From positions 1 through 7,569 of the forward strand of contig JANYFQ010000342.1 of assembly GCA_025362615.1 (NCBI GenBank): a stretch of 7,569 bases of DNA, given 5' to 3'. Under the pieces are notes generated by a model that was not told where the DNA came from, ran no database searches, and worked only from the letters and a program-made list of their open reading frames with translations. This document shows positions 1 to 4,954 of this stretch, piece by piece. Position 1 is the first letter of the stretch, and every line of letters begins with the position of its first letter. The translations under genes and the position numbers were made by a program. The stretch comes from Hymenobacter sp. (GTDB taxonomy: Bacteria > Bacteroidota > Bacteroidia > Cytophagales > Hymenobacteraceae).

Positions 1-40
1 CTCCTGGCCCGTGCTGGCTACTAGCGGGCCTCTGGCCCGC
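1..40 (-). repeat. REP-like palindromic element, left copy
   Basis: Positions 24-40 form a perfect hairpin with a 7-bp stem and a 3-base loop (GCGGGCC-TCT-GGCCCGC). Two bases before it on the + strand is CTAC (18-21), so on the minus strand the order is hairpin, two bases, GTAG. Positions 1-39 match the reverse complement of 91-129 with about 5 mismatches, so this is one of two inverted copies. The element may extend left of the window. A short GC-rich hairpin with an adjacent GTAG resembles bacterial REP elements, although in enterobacterial REPs the tetranucleotide is 5' of the hairpin, whereas here it is 3'. Confidence 0.7.
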
Positions 41-89
41 ACCCCAGGCCAAAATCGCAAAACCGTCCGGGTAAAACCGTTCAACGATT

Positions 90-129
90 GGGGGCCAGAG
101 GCCCCCTGGTAGGCGGCACGGGCCAGGAG
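90..129 (+). repeat. REP-like palindromic element, right copy
   Basis: Positions 90-106 form a perfect 7-bp stem with an AGA loop (GGGGGCC-AGA-GGCCCCC), followed by TG and then GTAG at 109-112. It is the inverted partner of the element at 1-40, with about 50 bases of less structured sequence between them. The second base pair of the stem is C-G in the left copy (read on its GTAG strand) and G-C here. This is a compensatory change that keeps the hairpin. The head-to-head pair resembles a BIME, the paired form of REP elements. Confidence 0.7.
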
Positions 130-145
130 GCCCGCGCCAAAACGC

Positions 146-163
146 TACTGCGTAACAGCAGTA
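146..163. promoter_or_regulatory. Small inverted repeat upstream of the DUF262 gene
   Basis: TACTGC (146-151) and GCAGTA (158-163) are perfect inverted arms around a 6-base spacer. An AT-richer stretch (162-192) separates them from the chosen start at 193. The position fits an operator or promoter-proximal structure, but 6-bp arms can occur by chance and no clear Bacteroidota promoter (TTG then TAnnTTTG) is visible here. Confidence 0.25.
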
Positions 164-192
164 AAATAATTCCCCCTCAAAATATCTTAAAC

Positions 193-2217
193 ATGGATGC
201 CCGTTACGCCACGCCCCAAAAGCTTTTCAGCGGAGAAATGCAGTTTGTTGTACCGCTGTTTCAGCGCTCGTACAGTTGGAAACTAAAACAGTGGAAGGCG
301 CTGTGGGACGACCTGCTGGTGCTGCCCGAGATGGAGGCTTCCCGGCAGCACTTCATCGGCTCGGTGGTGATGCATCCGACCAATACCGTGCCCACCGGCG
401 TGAGCAAATACGCCGTCATCGACGGGCAACAGCGCCTCACGACCCTGTTTGTGGTGCTGGTGGCGCTGCGCGACACCGCCCACGCCTGCGGCGAAACCCG
501 CCTGGCCGAGCGCATTACCGACACGTACCTGGCCAACAAGTACGCCCCGGCCCACGAGCGGTACAAACTGCTGCCCACGCAAGCCGACCGGGCCGCTTTC
601 CGGCAGATTGCCGACCACGCCCCCGGCACCGCGCCGGTGCCCGGCCTCATCACCGAGGCTTTCGGGTATTTCCGGCAGCAACTGAGCACCTGGGTGAAAA
701 ACACGCCCGAGCGGGCCGAAGAAATGCTGCGCCTCGTGCTGGAACGCCTGTCCCTGGTGAGCATCACGCTCAACGACGACGACGACCCGTACCTGGTGTT
801 CGAGAGCCTCAACGCGAAGGGAATGCAGCTCACGGCCGCCGACCTCATCCGCAACTACTTGTTCATGAAGATTCATCCCGACCGGCAGGATGCCCTGAAT
901 GAGCAGTATTGGATGCCGATGCAGCAAGCCCTGGGCGACTCGCTCACGGCCTTCATCTGGCATTACCTGATGCGTAACGGCGGCAACGTGCCGCAATCGG
1001 ACGTGTATTTGTCGTTTCGCAAAGCCACCGCCCGGCGCGACGTGCCCGAAGTGCTGGCCGAACTGGCCCGCTTTGCGCCCACTTACGCCCGAATGCTGCG
1101 CCCCGAGCTGGAAACCCAGCGGCCAGCCGTGCAAACGGCCTTGTTGCGGCTGCACCGCACCCGCCTCACGGTGGCTTACCCGCTCATCATGCGTTTCTAC
1201 GACCAGGTGTGCCACCACGAGCAGATGGCCGAAAGCACCTTGCTGGCCGTGCTGGCTGTGTTGGAAAACTTTGCGCTCCGCAGCTTTATGGCGCGGCGCG
1301 GGGTGGGCGGGGCCAACAAATCGATGCAAACGCTGGCCACCCGCACCAACCACCTCGACCAGCAACCCGATGCCTTGCTGACGGACATTCGCACCTACCT
1401 CGCTACCCAAAATTACCCCAGCGATGCCGACGTGCGCAAGGCGCTGGAAGAGCAGCCGCTTTACCACCACGCCGGCGAGCGCCACACCCGCACCAAGCTG
1501 TTGCTCGACACGCTCGAAGCGGCCTTCAATCCGAAAGAAACGGTGGACTTGAAGGGCCTTACCATCGAGCACATCATGCCCCAAACGCTCACGCCTGCCT
1601 GGCGGGCGGCCCTCGGCCCCGACGCCGACCGCGACCACCAACTGCTGCTGCACAGCCTGGGCAACCTCACGCTCACGGGCTACAACAGCGAATTGTCGAA
1701 CTCGGCGTTTGAAGAGAAGCAGCAGCACTACGCCAGCAGCAACGTCGGCCTGAACGCCGAGCTGGCCACGGCCCCGGTCTGGGATGCCGCCGCCATCCGT
1801 GCCCGTGGTGTGCGCCTGGCCCAGCGCATCCTGGAGCGCTGGCCATCGTTCGCGCCCGACGACGCGGCGCTGGCCGGCGATGTGGCCGCGCCCCGCGCCG
1901 TCAGCGTCCGCCCCGTGTCGGTAGTGCTGGGCGGGGAGCGCCGGGCCGTGGCTACCTGGATTGAGGTGGTGACGGCCACGGCCCAACTCGCCGCCGATTA
2001 CGCAGGCCCTGGCCTGTGGGCCCGTTTGCAGGCCAGCAAACCGAACTATTTCAACCAAGACCCGAGCGTGTTGAGCAGCCCCAAACTGGTTGCGGCTGGC
2101 TGCTACTACGAAGGCCACAACAGCGCCGACGGCCACCGCCGCAACTGTCGCACTGTGCTCGAAGCAGCTGGCATTGCGGGGGGCGAGTGGCGAGTAGAAA
2201 CTGCGAACGAAAGCTAA
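193..2217 (+). CDS. DUF262/DUF1524 (GmrSD-type) putative nuclease
   Basis: A 674-residue protein with the two domains of GmrSD-type proteins. The N-terminal DUF262 region shows VPLFQRSYSW (about 19-29), the ParB/Srx-like DGQQRLTT motif (77-84) and FESLNAKGMQLTAADLIRN (203-221). The DUF1524 region carries HNH-type nuclease signatures: IEHIMPQ (458-464, with H460), GNLTLT (490-495) and NSELSN (498-503). About 110 residues after this (from about 565) are not recognised. Relatives include the type IV restriction enzyme GmrSD, which cuts modified phage DNA, and SspE and BrxU in other defence settings. The actual target here is unknown. An in-frame TTG at 88 would add 35 residues, but these lie in the palindromic repeat, so the ATG just before the conserved domain is preferred. 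Its stop is 12 bases before the amylase start, so the two may be co-transcribed, but no functional link is evident. Confidence 0.88.
   Translation: MDARYATPQKLFSGEMQFVVPLFQRSYSWKLKQWKALWDDLLVLPEMEASRQHFIGSVVMHPTNTVPTGVSKYAVIDGQQRLTTLFVVLVALRDTAHACGETRLAERITDTYLANKYAPAHERYKLLPTQADRAAFRQIADHAPGTAPVPGLITEAFGYFRQQLSTWVKNTPERAEEMLRLVLERLSLVSITLNDDDDPYLVFESLNAKGMQLTAADLIRNYLFMKIHPDRQDALNEQYWMPMQQALGDSLTAFIWHYLMRNGGNVPQSDVYLSFRKATARRDVPEVLAELARFAPTYARMLRPELETQRPAVQTALLRLHRTRLTVAYPLIMRFYDQVCHHEQMAESTLLAVLAVLENFALRSFMARRGVGGANKSMQTLATRTNHLDQQPDALLTDIRTYLATQNYPSDADVRKALEEQPLYHHAGERHTRTKLLLDTLEAAFNPKETVDLKGLTIEHIMPQTLTPAWRAALGPDADRDHQLLLHSLGNLTLTGYNSELSNSAFEEKQQHYASSNVGLNAELATAPVWDAAAIRARGVRLAQRILERWPSFAPDDAALAGDVAAPRAVSVRPVSVVLGGERRAVATWIEVVTATAQLAADYAGPGLWARLQASKPNYFNQDPSVLSSPKLVAAGCYYEGHNSADGHRRNCRTVLEAAGIAGGEWRVETANES
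2182..2195 (+). repeat. Two tandem GGCGAGT heptamers at the 3' end of the DUF262 gene
   Basis: GGCGAGT occurs twice in tandem (2182-2188 and 2189-2195), followed by degenerate 7-base steps up to the stop codon. It encodes part of the poorly conserved tail (GGEWRVE). The period of 7 is out of step with codons, which suggests a tandem repeat that became part of the reading frame. With only two copies, chance remains possible. Confidence 0.4.
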
Positions 2218-2229
2218 ACAACTTTTCAA

Positions 2230-3681
2230 ATGCCTTTCCCTCGTTTTCCTCTCCAAAGTTTCGGGCTGCTGCTCGTAGCCGCCAGCCTGCTCGGCGGCTG
2301 CAAGAAAGACCCCGCCCCGGCGGCTCCGGCTCCGCCCGTGGTGGTGCCGCCGGTGGTGCCGCCCCCGGTGCCGCCCGCACCGGCCGCCGACACGGCGCAG
2401 TACGGCATACCCTTCGGCGGGGTGCCGGCCCGCGAGGATGCCGTCATCTACCAGGTCAACATCCGGGCGTTTAGCGCGGGCGGCAACCTGGCCGGCGTGC
2501 TGGCGCGGCTCGATTCCATCAAGGCGCTGCACGTTAATGTGGTGTATTTGATGCCCATTTACCCTGTGGGGCGGGCCGTGGGCGGCCGGCCGGCCTACAA
2601 CTCGCCCTACGCCGTGGCCGACTACCGCGCCGTGAACCCCGAATTTGGCTCCCTGACCGACCTGCGGGCGCTGGTGGACGCGGCCCACGCCCGCCAAATG
2701 GCCGTCATGCTCGATTGGGTGCCCAACCACACCGCCTGGGCCCACCCCTGGGTGACGCAGCACCCCGATTGGTACCGGCAAGACGCGGCGGGTAACATAC
2801 TAGCTGTGAGCGCGGGCGGCAACACTTTCCGCGACGTGGCCCAGCTCGACTTTGGCAACCAGGCCATGCGGGCGGCCCAAATTGCGGCCCTCAAGTCGTG
2901 GGTGCTGCGGGCCAACGTGGACGGCTTTCGCTTCGACTTCGCCGACTTCCAGCCCGCCGATTTCTGGCAGCAGGCCACCGACTCGCTCCGCGCCATTCGC
3001 AGCCACCGGCTGCTGCTGCTGGCCGAGGGCAGCCGCGCCGGCAACTTCGCCTCGGGCTTCGACTACAACTTTGGGTTTGGTTTCTACGATGCCCTCAAGC
3101 GCGTGTACCAGAGCGGGGCTTCGGCCACCACCTTCGACGGCCTCAACGCCCGCGAGTACGCCGGGGCCACGGGCACCCAGCAGGTGGTGCGCTACACCAC
3201 CAACCACGACGTGAACGGCTCCGACGGCACCCCCGTGGCCCTGTTCGGCGGCGATGCGGGGGCCATGTCGGCCTTCGTGGTGGCGGCCTGCTACCGGAGC
3301 GTGCCGATGGTGTACAACGGGCAGGAAGCGGGCATGAGCCGGGGCATTCCCTTCCCCTTCACGACGGTGAAAGTGAACTGGAACGCCCGCCCCGACATCA
3401 CCCGCGCCTACCGGGCGCTGCTGGCCGCCCGCGCCGGCAGCCCCGCCCTGCGCCACGGCAGCGCCGCGCCGTACAGCACCGCCGACGTGTGCGCCTTCGT
3501 CAAAACCGCTGGCACCAGCCAGGCCCTGGTGCTGGCCAACGTCCGCAACGCCACCCGCCCCTTCGTACTGCCCGCCGCCCTGGCCAACACCACCTGGACC
3601 GACGCGCTGACGAATACCCCCCTGACGCTGGGCACCGACGTGCCGCTGAACGCCTACGAATACAGGGTACTGACGCGGTAG
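2230..3681 (+). CDS. GH13 alpha-amylase family lipoprotein
   Basis: A 483-residue glycoside hydrolase family 13 protein, expected to hydrolyse alpha-1,4-glucans such as starch or maltodextrins. The N-terminus is a lipoprotein signal: hydrophobic residues 11-21, lipobox LGGC with C24, then KKD, as often seen in Bacteroidota lipoproteins. It is therefore probably anchored in the periplasm or outer membrane. Residues 28-52 form a Pro/Ala/Val linker. The catalytic barrel follows, with region I DWVPNH (162-167), region II GFRFD (nucleophile D236, R234), region III LLAEG (acid/base E266) and region IV TNHD (D327, stabiliser). YNSPYAVADYRAVNPEFGS (123-141) is typical of the family. The C-terminal 90 residues look like the usual beta-sandwich domain. 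All catalytic residues are present, so it should be active. There is no Shine-Dalgarno before the ATG. Exact subfamily and substrate cannot be read from sequence alone. Confidence 0.93.
   Translation: MPFPRFPLQSFGLLLVAASLLGGCKKDPAPAAPAPPVVVPPVVPPPVPPAPAADTAQYGIPFGGVPAREDAVIYQVNIRAFSAGGNLAGVLARLDSIKALHVNVVYLMPIYPVGRAVGGRPAYNSPYAVADYRAVNPEFGSLTDLRALVDAAHARQMAVMLDWVPNHTAWAHPWVTQHPDWYRQDAAGNILAVSAGGNTFRDVAQLDFGNQAMRAAQIAALKSWVLRANVDGFRFDFADFQPADFWQQATDSLRAIRSHRLLLLAEGSRAGNFASGFDYNFGFGFYDALKRVYQSGASATTFDGLNAREYAGATGTQQVVRYTTNHDVNGSDGTPVALFGGDAGAMSAFVVAACYRSVPMVYNGQEAGMSRGIPFPFTTVKVNWNARPDITRAYRALLAARAGSPALRHGSAAPYSTADVCAFVKTAGTSQALVLANVRNATRPFVLPAALANTTWTDALTNTPLTLGTDVPLNAYEYRVLTR
2338..2382 (+). 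repeat. Val-Pro-rich low-complexity linker repeat
   Basis: The GTGGTGCCGCC motif is repeated in slightly varied form and encodes VVPP-VVPP-PVPP-type units in the linker between lipobox and catalytic domain of the amylase. The near-identical DNA repeats could allow linker length to vary by slippage in multiples of 3, leaving the frame intact. Confidence 0.55.
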
Positions 3682-3696
3682 GGGCTAAATTGCTAG

Positions 3697-3778
3697 TGTT
3701 GGGTGTTGAATGCTGAATGCGGTGGCGCTGGTTTTGGCGAAGTTGGGGCTTGCGCCACCGCATTCAGCACTCAGCATT
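3697..3778. repeat. Inverted heptamer arrays at the convergent gene ends
   Basis: On the + strand three 7-base units run in tandem at 3697-3717: TGTTGGG, TGTTGAA, TGCTGAA. On the other side, 3762-3775 reads ATTCAGC-ACTCAGC followed by ATT, the same heptamer family in reverse orientation. The second array overlaps the last five codons (GNAEC) and the stop of the RNA ligase gene, so that protein's end is supplied by repeat sequence. Tandem heptanucleotides recall the STRR repeats known from cyanobacteria. A relation is not shown. Confidence 0.6.
3711..3769. terminator. 18-bp perfect stem-loop between convergent genes
   Basis: Positions 3711-3728 are the exact reverse complement of 3752-3769, with a 23-base loop. 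The stem lies between the amylase stop (3681, +) and the RNA ligase stop (3764, -) and would form in transcripts from either side, so a bidirectional terminator is likely. There is no T-tract on either strand, so it is not a textbook intrinsic terminator. It may instead block convergent transcription or protect mRNA ends. The ligase stop codon lies inside one arm. Confidence 0.6.
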
Positions 3779-4813
3779 GCCACGCGGCGGCACGGCGAAG
3801 GCGGGCCGCACCATTTTCCAAATCAACTCGGCATACGGCTTGCCGTCGAGCATCCGCCAAAGAATGCCGGGGTGGGGCTGGGCCTGCACGAAGGCGGCCA
3901 GGGCTTTGCGGTCGGAGCGCAGGGGTTCGGCGGCGGGCAGGGCGGCGCGGGCGGCGGCTTCAAGGGCGGCGTAGCGGGCCTCAAGGTCGGCGATGGTGGC
4001 CTTGACCCAGGCGTAAAACTCGTCGGGCACCCGCTCGAGGAGCGGGGCAAAGGACTGGCCGGTGGCCAGGTATTCCCAGATGTTGAGGCTCGAAACCTGG
4101 CTCAGGATGCGGTGCAGGCGGGTGTACTCGGCAAACTTGACCTTGAGGCGCAGGCCCGCCGTGGGGTAGCGCAGCACCACGCCCTCGGCCGCGTCGTGGT
4201 CGAGGGCGCGGGCGGCGGCGGGGTGGGGCAGGGCCGGCAGCTCGGCCACCACGGGGAAGCCCGTGGTGGTGGGCAAGTGGCGCGGCTCGCGGCCGGTGGC
4301 AGTGTCCACGACGGCCAGCAGGATGAGTTCTTCGCGGGGGCCGTAGTCGAGCACGATGCGGTTTTCGGGGTAGATGATTTCGAACAAATACGTCTGGCTG
4401 CGGTCGAGGCCCGGCAGCAGGTGGGCGTATTTGGCGTACAGCAGCGCCGTGGCCCGCCGCGCCTGCTCGCCCGTAAAGGAGCCACGGGTGGCAATGGCCG
4501 CCACGCCATCGGCCCAGTACAAAATCCCCAGCGAGCCATCGAGCTTGTCGAACACTTGGAACGGCTCGTCGGGCAGCACCGGGTTCGGTCCCAACTCGTC
4601 GAGGTTGAAGAACTTCTCGAACGGCCGCGCCACGGTTCGGCCCTGTCCGTCCACTATCAGGCCCCGGCAGCGGCGCGTCCATTCGGTCCAGTGGCTTTCG
4701 TACTGGGTTTTGGGGGTGTAGTTGAAGATGAACAAATCGGCCGTGGGGTGCGGCTGGCACCGCACGTAGCCGGCGGCGATGAGGGCGGCGAGTTCGGGGG
4801 GCAGGGGCGGCAT
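3764..4813 (-). CDS. T4 Rnl1-like ATP-dependent RNA ligase
   Basis: A 349-residue protein with the nucleotidyltransferase motifs of the T4 RNA ligase 1 family, which joins 3'-OH and 5'-phosphate RNA ends through an enzyme-AMP intermediate. Visible motifs are RCRG (47-51), motif I KLDGS (90-94, with K90 the predicted AMP-accepting lysine), TRGSF (109-113), motif III YLFEIIYPENRIV (142-154), motif IV EGVVLRY (210-216) and motif V LKVKF (223-227). Length is close to the 374 residues of T4 Rnl1. The C-terminal part (about 240-340) is helical-looking and less conserved. A start 20 codons upstream is possible, but that extension is read from the CAAGAAA repeats. No polynucleotide kinase/phosphatase partner is present in the window. 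The natural substrate is unknown: tRNA repair or a phage-derived role are options. No base-composition shift from its neighbours is obvious. Confidence 0.87.
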   Translation of the reverse strand: MPPLPPELAALIAAGYVRCQPHPTADLFIFNYTPKTQYESHWTEWTRRCRGLIVDGQGRTVARPFEKFFNLDELGPNPVLPDEPFQVFDKLDGSLGILYWADGVAAIATRGSFTGEQARRATALLYAKYAHLLPGLDRSQTYLFEIIYPENRIVLDYGPREELILLAVVDTATGREPRHLPTTTGFPVVAELPALPHPAAARALDHDAAEGVVLRYPTAGLRLKVKFAEYTRLHRILSQVSSLNIWEYLATGQSFAPLLERVPDEFYAWVKATIADLEARYAALEAAARAALPAAEPLRSDRKALAAFVQAQPHPGILWRMLDGKPYAELIWKMVRPAFAVPPRGNAEC

Positions 4814-4820
4814 TTTTTGG

Positions 4821-4841
4821 TTTCTTGTTTCTTGTTTCTTG
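4821..4841 (-). repeat. Three tandem CAAGAAA heptamers upstream of the RNA ligase
   Basis: The + strand reads TTTCTTG exactly three times (4821-4841), which is CAAGAAA x3 on the coding strand of the ligase. The array ends 8 bases before the ligase ATG. Such A-rich sequence could serve as an unstructured 5' leader, as Bacteroidota often lack a Shine-Dalgarno. Copy number changes here would alter the leader of this gene. Confidence 0.75.
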
Positions 4842-4861
4842 TTTTCAAGGCGGCAAGCTCG

Positions 4862-4889
4862 CACAGAGTTCACCGAGTTACACGGAGTT
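4862..4889 (+). repeat. Three nonamers of the form CACNGAGTT
   Basis: CACAGAGTT (4862-4870), CACCGAGTT (4871-4879) and, after one A, CACGGAGTT (4881-4889). Only the fourth base differs, and it is A, C and G in turn. It resembles CACAGAG/ACGGAG-type intergenic repeats seen in many bacterial genomes, recalled from general knowledge and not checked. It lies in the leader region of the ligase gene. Confidence 0.65.
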
Positions 4890-4932
4890 TGCCCGGCTGC
4901 CTCGCAGGGCTTGGCAAGACTTGGGTTTTAGA

Positions 4933-4946
4933 CGAGAAACGAGAAA
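4933..4946 (+). repeat. Two tandem CGAGAAA heptamers
   Basis: CGAGAAA occurs twice in tandem (4933-4946), 8 bases beyond the stop of the GH13 gene on the minus strand. It differs by one base from CAAGAAA, the heptamer at 4821-4841 read on the opposite strand. The 141-bp gap is therefore bounded by inverted near-copies of the same heptamer. Confidence 0.55.
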
Positions 4947-4954
4947 CAACCCGC

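Noticed and set aside
88..192. 35-residue N-terminal extension of the DUF262 protein from a TTG
   Set aside because: The extension is translated from the palindromic element, and the ATG at 193 directly precedes the conserved domain.
283..2781. An 832-codon open frame on the minus strand opposite the nuclease and amylase genes
   Set aside because: It is rich in Gly, His, Val and Arg without domain motifs and spans two well-supported genes on the other strand. Long antisense frames are common in GC-rich genes because of codon bias.
193..4813. Nuclease plus RNA ligase as one defence system
   Set aside because: The two genes are convergent and separated by an amylase gene and a strong stem-loop, so no shared operon or partner logic is visible.
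4814..4873. 20-residue N-terminal extension of the RNA ligase
   Set aside because: It is read through the CAAGAAA repeats (ENKKQETRNQK), which makes it unlikely to be genuine protein. The ATG at 4813 is preferred.
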